Assembly (NCBI RefSeq): GCF_001687665.2 | Contig: NZ_CP016543.2 | Location: 1,426,001 to 1,490,000, forward strand | DNA: 64,000 bases | Source of the DNA: Planococcus donghaensis | Lineage (GTDB): Bacteria > Bacillota > Bacilli > Bacillales_A > Planococcaceae | Direction of reading: 5' to 3' | In this document: piece by piece, positions 45,689 through 55,598 of the stretch | How positions within the stretch are numbered: position 1 is the first letter of the stretch | How the letters are laid out: every line of letters begins with the position of its first letter | Translations under genes and position numbers: made by a program | Notes under the pieces: generated by a model | Databases searched by the model: none | What the model saw: the letters and a program-made list of their open reading frames with translations, nothing else | What the model was told of the DNA's origin: nothing

Positions 45689-47056
45689 ATGAAACATCGC
45701 TATTTACCAATGACCACTCAAGACGAAAAAGAAATGCTGGAAACAATCGGTATCGATTCAATTGATGAATTGTTTTCGGATATCCCGGAAAAAGTTCGCT
45801 TTAAAGGTGAATACAATATTAAAGCAGCCAAGTCAGAATCTTCATTAACAAAAGAATTGGCACAAATCGCGGCGAAAAATGCAGATACAAACCGCTATGC
45901 ATCCTTTTTAGGTGCGGGTGTTTACGATCATTATAAGCCGATTATTGTTGATCACGTCATTTCTCGTTCTGAGTTTTATACAGCGTATACACCATACCAG
46001 CCAGAAATTTCACAAGGTGAGTTACAAGCGATTTTTGAATTCCAAACAATGATTAGCGAATTGACAGGTATGGATATTGCCAACTCTTCTATGTATGACG
46101 GCGGAACAGCTCTTGCCGAAGCGGGAATGCTTGCTGCAGGACACACAAAACGCAAGAAAATTTTAGTATCCCGCGCAGTACATCCAGAATCGCGCGATGT
46201 TGTTCGCACTTATGCGCTTGGTCAGTCGATTGATGTAGTGGAAATTCCATTGAAAAATGGCCATACCGATTTGGATGCCTTAAAAGAAATGATGGATGAC
46301 AACGTCGCAACGGTGATGATTCAATATCCAAACTTTTTCGGTCAAGTTGAAAACTTAAAAGAAATTGAGCCGATAGTTCACGAATCTGGCGCGTTGCTAT
46401 CCGTTTCTTCAAATCCATTAGCACTTGGTGCGCTTACGGCTCCTGGTCAATTGGGTGCAGATATTACAGTAGGAGATGCCCAGCCTTTCGGAATTCCTGA
46501 AGCATACGGCGGACCTCACTGTGGTTATTTTGCAGTAACGAAAAAACTAATGCGCAAAGTACCCGGTCGCTTAGTTGGCGAAACAACGGATGAAGAAGGT
46601 CGTCGTGGATTTGTATTAACATTGCAAGCGCGTGAACAACATATTCGTCGCGATAAAGCGACATCGAATATCTGCTCGAACCAAGCGTTAAATGCATTAG
46701 CTGCATCTGTTGCTATGACAGCGCTTGGCAAAGTCGGCACACAAGAAATTGCCAAACAAAACATTGTCAAAACACATTACATGAAACAACAATTGAAAAA
46801 AGCTGGATTTGAAATTGTCTTTGAAGGCGCTCATTTCAATGAAATCGTTGTGAAAACAAAAGAATCTGTAAAGCAATTAAACGATCGTTTGTTTGAACAA
46901 GATATGATCGGCGGCTACGATCTTGGGCTAAGCTACGACGAATTCCAAAACCATATGCTCGTTGCAGTTACTGAACAACGGACAAAAGAAGAAATTGATG
47001 CATTCGTACAGGAAATTGCTGCGAAAAAACAGGAAGTGGGGGCTACTCATGCATAA
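45689..47056 (+). CDS. gcvPA: Glycine dehydrogenase (decarboxylating) subunit 1
   Basis: One half of the split, PLP-dependent P protein of the glycine cleavage system; this subunit has the fold but not the PLP lysine. N-terminal [18 protein letters not shown] and [13 protein letters not shown] are characteristic. ATG 45689 follows AAAGGGGA; the open frame back to 45668 overlaps the ribosome site. 455 aa. Its end overlaps gcvPB by 8 nt. Confidence 0.95.
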   Translation: MKHRYLPMTTQDEKEMLETIGIDSIDELFSDIPEKVRFKGEYNIKAAKSESSLTKELAQIAAKNADTNRYASFLGAGVYDHYKPIIVDHVISRSEFYTAYTPYQPEISQGELQAIFEFQTMISELTGMDIANSSMYDGGTALAEAGMLAAGHTKRKKILVSRAVHPESRDVVRTYALGQSIDVVEIPLKNGHTDLDALKEMMDDNVATVMIQYPNFFGQVENLKEIEPIVHESGALLSVSSNPLALGALTAPGQLGADITVGDAQPFGIPEAYGGPHCGYFAVTKKLMRKVPGRLVGETTDEEGRRGFVLTLQAREQHIRRDKATSNICSNQALNALAASVAMTALGKVGTQEIAKQNIVKTHYMKQQLKKAGFEIVFEGAHFNEIVVKTKESVKQLNDRLFEQDMIGGYDLGLSYDEFQNHMLVAVTEQRTKEEIDAFVQEIAAKKQEVGATHA

Positions 47057-48512
47057 GGACAACCAAGCGCTAATTTTTGAATTGACGAAAGAAGGCCGCG
47101 TCGGCTATAGTTTGCCGACACTTGATGTACCAGAAGTTGACTTGAGTGAGCTATTGCCGACTGATTTAATCCGTACAGAAGCAGCAGAACTGCCTGAAGT
47201 ATCGGAACTGGATATTATGCGTCATTACACAGCGTTATCGAACCGTAACCACGGTGTAGACTCAGGTTTCTATCCACTAGGTTCATGCACAATGAAATAC
47301 AACCCGAAAATCAACGAATCTGTTGCACGATTCCCTGGGTTTGCGAACATCCATCCGTTACAAGATGAGAAAACAGTTCAAGGTGCTCTTGAATTGATGT
47401 TTGATTTACAAGAACATTTAAAAGAAATCACAGGCATGGACGAAGTAACGTTACAACCAGCTGCAGGCGCACATGGTGAATGGACTGGTTTAATGATGAT
47501 TCGCGCATACCACGAGTCTCGCGGGGATTTCAAACGTACGAAAGTTATTGTTCCCGATTCAGCACATGGCACAAACCCAGCTTCAGCAACTGTTGCTGGA
47601 TTTGAAACGGTAACGGTTAAATCGAGTGACCAAGGACTTGTCGACTTAGAAGATTTGAAACGCGTTGTTGGAGATGATACAGCAGCATTAATGTTAACCA
47701 ACCCAAATACACTCGGCTTGTTTGAAGAACAAATTTTAGAAATGGCTGCGATTATTCACGAAGTGGGCGGGAAACTGTATTATGACGGTGCCAACTTAAA
47801 CGCAGTTATGTCTAAAGCACGTCCTGGAGACATGGGCTTTGATGTAGTTCACTTGAACTTACACAAAACATTCACCGGACCTCACGGAGGCGGTGGTCCT
47901 GGGTCAGGTCCAGTTGGCGTGAAAAAAGATTTAATGCCGTACTTACCAAAACCAGTATTGGTGAAAAAAGACGAAGCGTATACGTTTGATTATGACCGTC
48001 CAAAGTCAATCGGTCGTGTAAAACCGTTCTATGGCAACTTCGGAATTAACGTCCGTGCATACACCTACATCCGTTCAATGGGGCCAGACGGCTTGAAAGC
48101 TGTAACAGAATACGCCGTGTTAAACGCTAACTACATGATGCGTAGACTGCAACCTCATTTCGACTTGCCGTATGACCGTCATTGTAAGCATGAATTCGTA
48201 TTAAGTGGTCGTCGTCAGAAGAAGTTGGGCGTCCGCACATTGGATATGGCAAAACGCTTACTTGACTTTGGCTACCATCCGCCAACAATCTACTTCCCGT
48301 TAAATGTAGAAGAAGGCATGATGATCGAACCAACAGAAACCGAATCAAAAGAAACGTTGGATGCTTTTATTGACGCGATGATTCAAATTGCAAAAGAAGT
48401 AGAAGAAAATCCAGAAATCGTCCAAAACGCACCGCATACAACGGTGATCAATCGTTTAGATGAAACAAAAGCCGCACGTCAACCAGTGCTTCGTTACCGT
48501 AAAGCTGAATAG
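47049..48512 (+). CDS. gcvPB: Glycine dehydrogenase (decarboxylating) subunit 2
   Basis: PLP-carrying half of the P protein, which decarboxylates glycine and loads the aminomethyl group on lipoyl GcvH. The PLP Lys is in [18 protein letters not shown] (about residue 275). ATG 47049 (MHKDNQA) follows GTGGGGG and overlaps gcvPA; the open frame to 46962 lies inside gcvPA and is not used. 487 aa. gcvH is not in the window. Confidence 0.95.
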   Translation: MHKDNQALIFELTKEGRVGYSLPTLDVPEVDLSELLPTDLIRTEAAELPEVSELDIMRHYTALSNRNHGVDSGFYPLGSCTMKYNPKINESVARFPGFANIHPLQDEKTVQGALELMFDLQEHLKEITGMDEVTLQPAAGAHGEWTGLMMIRAYHESRGDFKRTKVIVPDSAHGTNPASATVAGFETVTVKSSDQGLVDLEDLKRVVGDDTAALMLTNPNTLGLFEEQILEMAAIIHEVGGKLYYDGANLNAVMSKARPGDMGFDVVHLNLHKTFTGPHGGGGPGSGPVGVKKDLMPYLPKPVLVKKDEAYTFDYDRPKSIGRVKPFYGNFGINVRAYTYIRSMGPDGLKAVTEYAVLNANYMMRRLQPHFDLPYDRHCKHEFVLSGRRQKKLGVRTLDMAKRLLDFGYHPPTIYFPLNVEEGMMIEPTETESKETLDAFIDAMIQIAKEVEENPEIVQNAPHTTVINRLDETKAARQPVLRYRKAE

Positions 48513-48518
48513 AAAACA

Positions 48519-48556
48519 AAAAGACGTGTTGGCCATCGTGGCTCACGTCTTTTTTA
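48519..48556 (+). terminator. Terminator after the gcv operon
   Basis: AAAAAGACGTG (48519-48529) pairs with CACGTCTTTTT (48544-48554), inner GCCA/TGGC pairs. Confidence 0.88.
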
Positions 48557-48630
48557 CGTTAAAGCGAATCCTCTTAAAACCGCTCTGAGTGGTTGTTATT
48601 GTTTTGGAATAGAAATAGTCGCAAAGACCG

Positions 48631-48664
48631 AAAAAACCCTTCCAGCAATGCGTGGAAGGGTTTT
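48631..48664 (-). terminator. Terminator of the rhodanese-fold gene
   Basis: AAAACCCTTCCA (48633-48644) pairs with TGGAAGGGTTTT (48653-48664); the A run at 48631-48636 is the U run of the minus transcript. Confidence 0.88.
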
Positions 48665-48669
48665 AAAAT

Positions 48670-49053
48670 TTAGTTTTTAGATTTGATCTTGCCAGTCCAT
48701 TGTTTGAACCCGCCTTGCAGTTGGAACAATTGGTTATAGCCTTTTTTCTGTAAGAAAATAGCAACCCGGCCACTGCGTGCTCCGTTTTGGTCATATAAAT
48801 AAACCGGTTTGTCTTCGCGGATTTCTTTGTAGCGCTGACGTAATTGTGATTGTGGAATATTACGCGCTCCAAGAATATGTCCTGCCGCAAAATCTTTTGG
48901 CTCGCGTACGTCAATTAATTGCGCTTTGCGGTAGCCCTCGATAAATTGTTCTTGTGTCAAGTTCGTGACAGCTTTTTTCATGCGGAAATACGTAACTACC
49001 GCATAAATAATGATTGCCAATAGTACTGCGATTGTAATGTACAAAAATTCCAA
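48670..49053 (-). CDS. yqhL: Membrane-anchored rhodanese-fold protein, catalytic Cys replaced by Asp
   Basis: One N-terminal transmembrane helix (residues 3-22) followed by a cytoplasmic rhodanese-like domain (LIDVREPKDFAAGHI, ARNIP, GGFKQW). At the active-site loop the sequence is YLYDQNGARSGR, with Asp88 where sulfurtransferases carry the sulfur-accepting Cys, so thiosulfate sulfurtransferase activity is not expected. It may be a binding or scaffold protein. Start is TTG 49053, 8 nt after AAGGGG. Located between gcvPB and lipM as B. subtilis yqhL. Confidence 0.88.
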   Translation of the reverse strand: MEFLYITIAVLLAIIIYAVVTYFRMKKAVTNLTQEQFIEGYRKAQLIDVREPKDFAAGHILGARNIPQSQLRQRYKEIREDKPVYLYDQNGARSGRVAIFLQKKGYNQLFQLQGGFKQWTGKIKSKN

Positions 49054-49081
49054 TGATCTTGCCCCTTTCTCATCTTCTTTT

Positions 49082-49111
49082 ATTATAAGAGAAGAGATGA
49101 CGGATATTCAA
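49082..49111 (-). promoter_or_regulatory. Promoter of the rhodanese-fold gene
   Basis: Minus strand: TTGAAT (49111-49106), 18-nt spacer, TATAAT (49087-49082). Confidence 0.75.
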
Positions 49112-49152
49112 TGCCAATGTTACACTAATTATCGGAAATAGGAGGCGATCTT

Positions 49153-49989
49153 GTGAAATATCCAAAATGGATGTTTATAAATTCAGGTAAAGGTACCCCA
49201 TCTTTTAATATGGCGCTTGATGAAGCTTTATTAAATTGGCATAGCCAAGGGCTTATTCCGCCTGTTATTCGGTTTTATGGTTGGCAGCCTGCAGCCCTTT
49301 CAATCGGTTATTTTCAAAAAGTAGAAAAAGAAATTGATATGGAAGCTGTGAAACGATTAGGGCTTGGATTTGTTCGTCGACCGACTGGCGGCCGTGGCGT
49401 GCTTCATGAACATGAACTTACATATAGCATTATTGTTAGTGAAGATTATCCGGATATGCCGGAAACTGTTACCGAAGCCTATCGTGTGCTAAGCGAAGGT
49501 TTATTAAAAGGGTTTCAGAATTTGGGATTGGAAGCTTATTTTTCCGTACCTGATACCGAAGACAAACGAGCCGATTTAAAAAAACCAAAATCAGCCGTAT
49601 GCTTTGATGCACCAAGTTGGTATGAAATGGTCGTTGAAGGGAAAAAAGTAGCTGGCAGTGCCCAAACCCGCCAAAAAGGAGTTATTTTACAGCACGGGGC
49701 TATTTTAATCGACTTGGATGCTGAAAAGCTCTTGTCGGTTTTTAAATTTCAAAACGAAGAAGCGAAAGAGCGGATGCGCGTCAAAATTCCTGAAAAAGCA
49801 GTCGCGATCAATTCGTTACGTGATAAACCTGCCACCGCAGAAGAATGTGTAGTGGCATTTAAAGCTGGATTTGAACAAGCGTTGTCGGTTGAATTAGAAC
49901 CCTACATGTTGACGGAGCAACAACTTGCCGAAGTCAAGGCTTTAGAAGAAAAAAAATATGCCAATTCTGAATGGAATTTTCGGGCGTAG
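49153..49989 (+). CDS. lipM: Octanoyl-[acyl carrier protein]:GcvH octanoyltransferase LipM
   Basis: First step of Bacillus-type lipoate synthesis: moves octanoate from ACP to the GcvH lipoyl domain. It has the lipoate/biotin ligase-like fold with [18 protein letters not shown], the likely acyl-accepting Cys in [12 protein letters not shown], and [14 protein letters not shown] 49153 follows GGAGG at 7 nt. 278 aa. Position next to gcv genes fits a GcvH-based role. Confidence 0.93.
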   Translation: MKYPKWMFINSGKGTPSFNMALDEALLNWHSQGLIPPVIRFYGWQPAALSIGYFQKVEKEIDMEAVKRLGLGFVRRPTGGRGVLHEHELTYSIIVSEDYPDMPETVTEAYRVLSEGLLKGFQNLGLEAYFSVPDTEDKRADLKKPKSAVCFDAPSWYEMVVEGKKVAGSAQTRQKGVILQHGAILIDLDAEKLLSVFKFQNEEAKERMRVKIPEKAVAINSLRDKPATAEECVVAFKAGFEQALSVELEPYMLTEQQLAEVKALEEKKYANSEWNFRA

Positions 49990-50071
49990 AGTCTTTAGCC
50001 TTATTTTTTTGCGTGCATGTGCTAAAAACCTTGATAAATAAAGCTTTTTACTTCGTTCGGATTTTCCAGCA

Positions 50072-50141
50072 GAAACTTGTTATTGTAAACAAGTTTCAAT
50101 ATGTAGTATGATGGGAATCGAAGTAATACTATATATAGTAT
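50072..50141 (+). promoter_or_regulatory. nrdJ promoter with NrdR-like boxes and an extra inverted repeat
   Basis: Promoter: TTGTAA (50083-50088), 18-nt spacer, TATGAT (50107-50112). NrdR-like box 2 at 50126-50141 (ATACTATATATAGTAT) matches ACACTATATATAGTGT at 14 of 16; a weaker box 1 lies at 50094-50109, 32 bp upstream (three helical turns). A separate perfect repeat, GAAACTTGTT and its reverse complement around ATTGTA, spans 50072-50097 and covers the -35. Confidence 0.65.
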
Positions 50142-50175
50142 CCGACTCCATATATCACAAAGGAGGAATTGTCAA

Positions 50176-52734
50176 ATGGTTTCCGCCACACAATCCCATT
50201 ATTCATTAAACGCACAAGCTTTAAACGAAGATATTAAGACGTTTCCGCAAGTGCACGAAATTACACCAGATATGAAGTTAACGCACAAAGGGGTCTCTCG
50301 TCTTGTCATGATCGATCGCTATTCTTTTAAGGATACGGAAAAAAAGACACTTAAAGCAGGTGATTTTGTTGTTTTAACTGTCAAAGAAGATCCGAAATTT
50401 CCAGCTCGTGGCCTTGGATATATTGTATCTATTGATACACAAGCTAACAAAGCTCAAGTTTGGATTGAGGAAGATTACAGAAGCGCGATTGACAATCCGC
50501 AAGAACAAGAAGCAGGCATCGTCAATCGTCCAATCGACGTGATTGAAAAGCCGATGGAAGTGTTCTACGAGCAGATTGCGAAACGTAACGCTACAGGACT
50601 AGCTTCGGTAGAAACAACTCCTGAAAAGCGTCAAGAATGGTTCGAGAAATTTTATCAGCAATTGGTTGGGTTGAAATTCATTCCGGCTGGACGAGTTCTT
50701 TACGGAGCAGGAGCAGATACAGATGTAACGTATTTCAACTGTTACGTGATGCCGTTTGTAGCAGATTCGCGCGAAGGTATTTCGGACCACCGCAAACAAG
50801 TAATGGAAATCATGAGTCGTGGTGGCGGTGTCGGAACAAACGGATCTACACTTCGTCCCCGTAATACGTTAGCTCGTGGAGTTAACGGCAAATCATCAGG
50901 GTCAGTTTCTTGGTTGGATGATATTGCGAAATTGACGCATCTTGTTGAGCAAGGTGGATCAAGACGCGGTGCTCAAATGATCATGCTTGCAGACTGGCAT
51001 CCAGATATTGCAGAATTTATCATTTCGAAAATGCAAAATCCACGCATTTTGCGTTATTTGATCGAAAATACGCAAGATGAGACGATTAAAAAATTAGCTC
51101 ATGATAAATTGAAATTCAAGGCATTGTCAGCTCAAGAAGAAGCCATGTATCAAGGAATCTTAAACTACCGTACAATTCCTGGTATGGGCGGATTCAATGA
51201 GAAAATTATGCGTGATGCTGAAGCTAAATTGCGCGACGGTGGAACGTATTCTGTTCATAATGAAGAGTTTTTAACAGGGGCGAATATTTCTGTAACGTTA
51301 ACGAGCGATTTCATGACAGCTGTTGAAAACGATGCTGATTTCGAGTTGCGTTTCCCAGCAGTTGAATCGTATTCAAAAGATGAAATGGCTGTTTACAATG
51401 AAAAATGGCAAGAAGTTGGCGATGTTCGTGAATGGGAACGTATGGGCCATGGCGTCCGTGTTTACCGCACGATGAAAGCACGTGAACTATGGAACTTGAT
51501 CAATATTTGTGCTACGTATTCTGCAGAACCAGGCATTTTCTTTATCGATAATGCCAATGAAAAAACAAATGCGGCAGCATATGGCCAAAAAGTCGTTGCA
51601 ACAAATCCATGTGGTGAACAGCCGTTAGCTCCGTATTCTGTGTGTAACTTGGCTGCGGTCAACTTGGCACAATTTGCGGATCCAAAAACAAAAACGATTG
51701 ATTTTGAAAGCTTGAAAGAAACCGTTCGAGTTGGCGTTCGCATGCAAGACAACGTCATTGATGCAACACCATATTTCCTTGAAGAAAACCAAGTACAAGC
51801 ACTTGGCGAACGCCGTGTAGGTCTCGGCGTTATGGGATTAGCTGATTTGCTAATCTACTGTGACAAAGAATATGGTTCGCCAGAAGGCAACGAACTTGTA
51901 GATCAAATCTTCAAAACGATTGCTACTGCAGCATATGAAGTTTCGACTGATTTAGCAGCAGAACGTGGCAGCTTCCCATTCTTAGTGGGGAATTCAGATG
52001 AAGAAACGGCAGCGCTTCGCAAAGCGTTTACGGAAACTGGGTTTATGCAAGGCATGCCAGAACATGTTCGCGAAGCGGTCCTGGAAAAAGGAATTCGCAA
52101 CTCACACCTATTAACTGTAGCTCCAACAGGATCTACCGGTACAATGGTCGGTGTTTCAACAGGACTTGAACCTTATTATTCATTCACGTACTACCGTAGT
52201 GGTCGCCTTGGCAAGTTTATTGAGGTGAAGGCTGATATTGTACGTGAATACTTGAAAAACAACCCTGATGCAGACGAAGAAAACTTACCAAAAGCATTTG
52301 TTACATCAATGGACTTAGCGCCAGAAGCACACGCAGATGTTCAATGCATCATCCAACGTTGGATTGATTCGTCGATTTCAAAAACAGTAAACGCACCTCG
52401 TGGTTATACTGTTGAACAAGTCGAAGGCGTATATGAACGTTTGTATAAAGGTGGAGCAAAAGGTGGTACGGTTTATGTCGATGGCAGCCGTGATTCACAA
52501 GTTCTAACTTTAAAAGCTGAAGACAATAATTTCGAAGAAGAGCAACAACAAGAAGATACAGGTAAGCGTCCGATTGTTTTGATCGATACAATCCAAGACC
52601 TTCGTTCAACAAATGTGACAATCGGTTCTGAAGTGGGCGATACTTGTCCCGTTTGCCGAAAAGGAACAGTCGAAGAAATGGGTGGCTGCAATACGTGTAC
52701 AAACTGTAACGCTCAGTTAAAATGTGGATTGTAA
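50176..52734 (+). CDS. nrdJ: Class II (adenosylcobalamin-dependent) ribonucleotide reductase
   Basis: Reduces ribonucleotides to deoxyribonucleotides without oxygen, using a B12-derived radical. The catalytic barrel shows NPCGEQPL with the thiyl-radical Cys loop, the paired redox Cys near the N-terminal half (TYFNCYV) and APTGSTG. The C-terminus has a zinc-ribbon-like tail CPVC... CNTC... CNAQLKCGL whose cysteines may re-reduce the active site. 852 aa, a single-gene enzyme. AAAGGAGG precedes the ATG. I see no cobalamin riboswitch in the 186-nt upstream gap. Confidence 0.94.
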   Translation: MVSATQSHYSLNAQALNEDIKTFPQVHEITPDMKLTHKGVSRLVMIDRYSFKDTEKKTLKAGDFVVLTVKEDPKFPARGLGYIVSIDTQANKAQVWIEEDYRSAIDNPQEQEAGIVNRPIDVIEKPMEVFYEQIAKRNATGLASVETTPEKRQEWFEKFYQQLVGLKFIPAGRVLYGAGADTDVTYFNCYVMPFVADSREGISDHRKQVMEIMSRGGGVGTNGSTLRPRNTLARGVNGKSSGSVSWLDDIAKLTHLVEQGGSRRGAQMIMLADWHPDIAEFIISKMQNPRILRYLIENTQDETIKKLAHDKLKFKALSAQEEAMYQGILNYRTIPGMGGFNEKIMRDAEAKLRDGGTYSVHNEEFLTGANISVTLTSDFMTAVENDADFELRFPAVESYSKDEMAVYNEKWQEVGDVREWERMGHGVRVYRTMKARELWNLINICATYSAEPGIFFIDNANEKTNAAAYGQKVVATNPCGEQPLAPYSVCNLAAVNLAQFADPKTKTIDFESLKETVRVGVRMQDNVIDATPYFLEENQVQALGERRVGLGVMGLADLLIYCDKEYGSPEGNELVDQIFKTIATAAYEVSTDLAAERGSFPFLVGNSDEETAALRKAFTETGFMQGMPEHVREAVLEKGIRNSHLLTVAPTGSTGTMVGVSTGLEPYYSFTYYRSGRLGKFIEVKADIVREYLKNNPDADEENLPKAFVTSMDLAPEAHADVQCIIQRWIDSSISKTVNAPRGYTVEQVEGVYERLYKGGAKGGTVYVDGSRDSQVLTLKAEDNNFEEEQQQEDTGKRPIVLIDTIQDLRSTNVTIGSEVGDTCPVCRKGTVEEMGGCNTCTNCNAQLKCGL

Positions 52735-52742
52735 TAGAACGA

Positions 52743-52774
52743 GCGGGGTGGCTATTTAGCCACCCCGCTTTTTT
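52743..52774 (+). terminator. Terminator after nrdJ
   Basis: 12-bp stem GCGGGGTGGCTA with its reverse complement, loop TT, then TTTTTT. Confidence 0.95.
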
Positions 52775-52807
52775 ATTTAATGTAGTCGTAAGCGCTTTTA
52801 TAAATAG

Positions 52808-52835
52808 TTGCTCGATTGTTCCGATATGTTAAAAT
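52808..52835 (+). promoter_or_regulatory. aroQ promoter candidate
   Basis: TTGCTC (52808-52813), 16-nt spacer, extended -10 TGTTAAAAT ending at 52835. Confidence 0.5.
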
Positions 52836-52869
52836 AATGAAGAATGTATAAAAGGGAGGAGAAGATTGA

Positions 52870-53310
52870 ATGCGTGTACTGGTCTTGAACGGTCCGAATT
52901 TAAACCGCCTCGGCAAACGAGAAAAAGAAGCGTATGGAACGTTCACTTTGGACGACTTAGAACAAGAACTAGTGGAATTTTCCTACCGTCATCATATTGA
53001 GTTGATTTGCCGACAGTCGAACCATGAAGGAGAACTGATTGATTGGATTCATGGAGCTGGCGATGAAGGTTTATCGGGAATTGTGTTAAATGCAGGTGCC
53101 TACACACATACGAGTATTGCGATACGAGATGCGATTGCGGCGATCCAAGTGCCTGTAATTGAAGTACATATATCAAATGTTCATAAACGAGAAGAATTCC
53201 GACACCATTCGTATATTTCTCCAGTCACCATCGGGCAAATTGTAGGATTTGGTCAAGATGTCTACAAACTGGCGCTACAAGCGCTGATTTTCAAACAAGA
53301 GAGAGGTTGA
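52870..53310 (+). CDS. aroQ: 3-dehydroquinate dehydratase, type II
   Basis: Third step of the shikimate pathway by the dodecameric type II enzyme. LNGPNLNRLGKRE (residues 6-18), the catalytic Tyr in EAYGTFTL, NAGAYTHTS and the His in VHISNVHKREEFRHHS are all present. 146 aa, standard. GGGAGGAG precedes the ATG. Its stop overlaps the open frame of the next gene. Confidence 0.96.
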   Translation: MRVLVLNGPNLNRLGKREKEAYGTFTLDDLEQELVEFSYRHHIELICRQSNHEGELIDWIHGAGDEGLSGIVLNAGAYTHTSIAIRDAIAAIQVPVIEVHISNVHKREEFRHHSYISPVTIGQIVGFGQDVYKLALQALIFKQERG

Positions 53311-53315
53311 ACACT

Positions 53316-54374
53316 TTGAAACTTCAAAAATTACGCGATGAAATGAAACAACGCGAAGTAGAAACAGTACTAGTTACGAGTCCTTATAATTTGCGTTATA
53401 TTACTGAATTCACAGGAACGGCTGGCTTAGCAATAGTCACACAACAAAAAGCCGTTTTCATTACAGATTTCCGTTATACAGAACAAGCAGGAGAACAAGT
53501 GAAAGAATTTGATGTTATCCAAGCGGAAAAAAATCTAGTAGATGAAGTAGTAAAGACAATCAAAACGATGGATATTGAGACGCTTGCGTTTGAACAAGAT
53601 TACATGACGTATGCTCAAGCTGCGCTTTATAAAGAAAAATTAGCATGTGAATTAGAACCGATAAGTAATTTGATTGAAAAAATCCGCATGGTTAAAACAG
53701 CTGAGGAAGTAGCGGTATTAAAAGCTGCTGCTAAAATTGCAGATGATACATTTGAACATATTTGTGGTTTTATCCGCCCAGGACTGACGGAATTGGAAGT
53801 TTCCAATGAGTTGGAATTTTTCATGAGACAACAAGGTGCAACGTCATCTAGTTTTGATATTATTGTAGCTTCTGGTCTGCGATCTGCTTTGCCTCACGGT
53901 GTAGCCACAGATAAAGTCATTGAAAAAGGTGACATGATTACACTGGATTTTGGTGCTTTGTATAATGGTTACATATCCGACATTACCCGCACGGTTGCAG
54001 TAGGCGAACCGTCAGAGCAAATGAAAGAAATTTATGATATTGTATTAAAGGCGCAAGAATTAGGTGTGGAGAAAATTGGTCCGGGAATGAGCGGTATTGA
54101 AGCAGACGCCATTGCTCGAGATTATATTAAGTCTAAAGGCTATGGCGAAGCATTTGGCCATTCAACAGGACATGGGATTGGGTTAGAAGTTCACGAAGGT
54201 CCAGGGTTATCTTCTAAATCAGAGACGATATTAGAGCCGGGAATGGCTGTAACGGTTGAACCGGGAATTTATCTGCAAGGAATTGGCGGAGTCCGCATTG
54301 AAGATGATATACTGATAACCGAGTCAGGAAATGAACGGTTGACTAACTCCACAAAAGAGCTTCGCATTTTATAA
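53316..54374 (+). CDS. M24 family Xaa-Pro peptidase (YqhT-like)
   Basis: Dinuclear-metal pita-bread aminopeptidase acting on Xaa-Pro bonds (Xaa-Pro dipeptidase or aminopeptidase P). An N-terminal creatinase-like domain (ITDFRYTEQA) precedes the catalytic domain. Metal ligands are seen in TLDFGALYNGYISDITRT (two Asp), GHSTGHGIGLEVHE (His), EPGIY (Glu) and RIEDDIL (Glu). TTG 53316 (MKLQKLRDEM) lies 9 nt after GAGAGG; the in-frame TTG 53307 abuts it. 352 aa, upstream of efp as in B. subtilis. Confidence 0.92.
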   Translation: MKLQKLRDEMKQREVETVLVTSPYNLRYITEFTGTAGLAIVTQQKAVFITDFRYTEQAGEQVKEFDVIQAEKNLVDEVVKTIKTMDIETLAFEQDYMTYAQAALYKEKLACELEPISNLIEKIRMVKTAEEVAVLKAAAKIADDTFEHICGFIRPGLTELEVSNELEFFMRQQGATSSSFDIIVASGLRSALPHGVATDKVIEKGDMITLDFGALYNGYISDITRTVAVGEPSEQMKEIYDIVLKAQELGVEKIGPGMSGIEADAIARDYIKSKGYGEAFGHSTGHGIGLEVHEGPGLSSKSETILEPGMAVTVEPGIYLQGIGGVRIEDDILITESGNERLTNSTKELRIL

Positions 54375-54392
54375 ACAAACGGAGGAACTATA

Positions 54393-54953
54393 ATGATTTC
54401 AGTAAACGATTTTAAAACAGGTGTAACAATTGAAGTAGACGGCGGAATTTGGCGCGTAATGGAATTCCAACACGTAAAACCGGGTAAAGGTGCTGCATTC
54501 GTGCGCTCGAAACTTCGTAATCTTCGGACAGGAAGTGTCACTGAAAAGACATTCCGTGCAGGTGAGAAAGTAGCGAAAGCACAAATCGACAACTCTAAAA
54601 TGCAGTACTTATATGCCAATGGCGACATGCACGCATTTATGGACATGGAAACTTACGATCAAATCGAGTTGCCAGAAAAAAACATTGAATATGAATTGAA
54701 GTTTTTACAGGAAAATATGGAAGTGCAAGTAATCCAATTCCAAGGAGAAGTTCTTGGCGTTGAATTGCCTAACACGGTTGTTTTAGAAGTAGTTGAAACA
54801 GACCCAGGCATTAAAGGTGATACAGCAAGTGGCGGTTCTAAACCAGCGAAGTTATCGACTGGTTTGTCTGTTCAAGTGCCGTTTTTCATTAACGAAGGCG
54901 ATAAATTGATCATTAACACAACTGATTCATCTTATGTTTCTAGAGCTCAATAA
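54393..54953 (+). CDS. efp: Translation elongation factor P
   Basis: Relieves ribosome stalling at polyproline. Three beta-barrel domains; the modification loop KPGKGAAF has Lys32 at its tip, which carries 5-aminopentanol in B. subtilis. The C-terminal signature [20 protein letters not shown] is intact. 186 aa. It starts 18 nt after the peptidase gene behind GGAGG. Confidence 0.97.
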   Translation: MISVNDFKTGVTIEVDGGIWRVMEFQHVKPGKGAAFVRSKLRNLRTGSVTEKTFRAGEKVAKAQIDNSKMQYLYANGDMHAFMDMETYDQIELPEKNIEYELKFLQENMEVQVIQFQGEVLGVELPNTVVLEVVETDPGIKGDTASGGSKPAKLSTGLSVQVPFFINEGDKLIINTTDSSYVSRAQ

Positions 54954-54955
54954 TC

Positions 54956-54986
54956 AAAAAGGCCTCTACTATAGAGGCCTTTTTTT
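54956..54986 (+). terminator. Terminator after aroQ-peptidase-efp
   Basis: 13-bp stem AAAAAGGCCTCTA with its reverse complement, loop CTA, T run. Confidence 0.95.
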
Positions 54987-55077
54987 AAAAAGTCAGATTA
55001 GCTATTTCAAAATAGCCTGAAAAAGTCTAAAATGGTATAGAAATCAGTTAAATACATATTAGGGGAGTATGATGAAT

Positions 55078-55581
55078 ATGAAAATCCAAGAAATCCGTGA
55101 AATCATCAAATTGGTAGATGGGTCATCTATTGATGAATTCTCTTACGAGTTTGAAGGCATTAAAGTTAAAATGAAGAAAAACGGCTCTGGCCAAACTCAG
55201 CAAACAAATACTTCAACTGCTCAAGCACCACAAGTCCAAAAAGCGGTAGAAACGAGTGCGCCGGCACCAGCTAAAGAACCAGAAGTTGAAACTCTAGTGT
55301 CTTCTGAAGCGCCAGAAGTACCAGCCGATAACCATGCGGATTACCACAAAATTTTATCGCCAATGGTTGGAACTTTTTATGAGTCTCCATCACCTGACGA
55401 ATCACCATACGTTCAAGTAGGAACAAAAGTTTCAGCTGATCACGTTGTTTGTATCGTTGAAGCGATGAAACTATTTAACGAAATCGAAGCAGAAGTAGAT
55501 GGGGAAATTGCTGAGATTCTTGTAAAAGATGGTCAACTAGTCGAATACGGCCAGCCTTTATTCCTCGTGAAAGCAAACTGA
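55078..55581 (+). CDS. accB: Biotin carboxyl carrier protein of acetyl-CoA carboxylase
   Basis: Carries biotin between the carboxylase and transferase of acetyl-CoA carboxylase, the first step of fatty-acid synthesis. Helical N-terminus, Ala/Pro/Gln-rich linker (about residues 40-85), then the biotinyl domain with K131 in VEAMKLF. Three ATGs (55069, 55072, 55078) are in frame; 55078 is chosen because it lies 10 nt after AGGGGAG and [11 protein letters not shown] aligns with known AccB starts. Next gene is accC. Confidence 0.95.
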   Translation: MKIQEIREIIKLVDGSSIDEFSYEFEGIKVKMKKNGSGQTQQTNTSTAQAPQVQKAVETSAPAPAKEPEVETLVSSEAPEVPADNHADYHKILSPMVGTFYESPSPDESPYVQVGTKVSADHVVCIVEAMKLFNEIEAEVDGEIAEILVKDGQLVEYGQPLFLVKAN

Positions 55582-55598
55582 GGAAAGGGGAGATAGCG

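Noticed and set aside
49990-50175. Cobalamin riboswitch before the B12-dependent reductase
   Set aside because: No B12-box or matching stem pattern is seen; NrdR-like boxes explain the region better.
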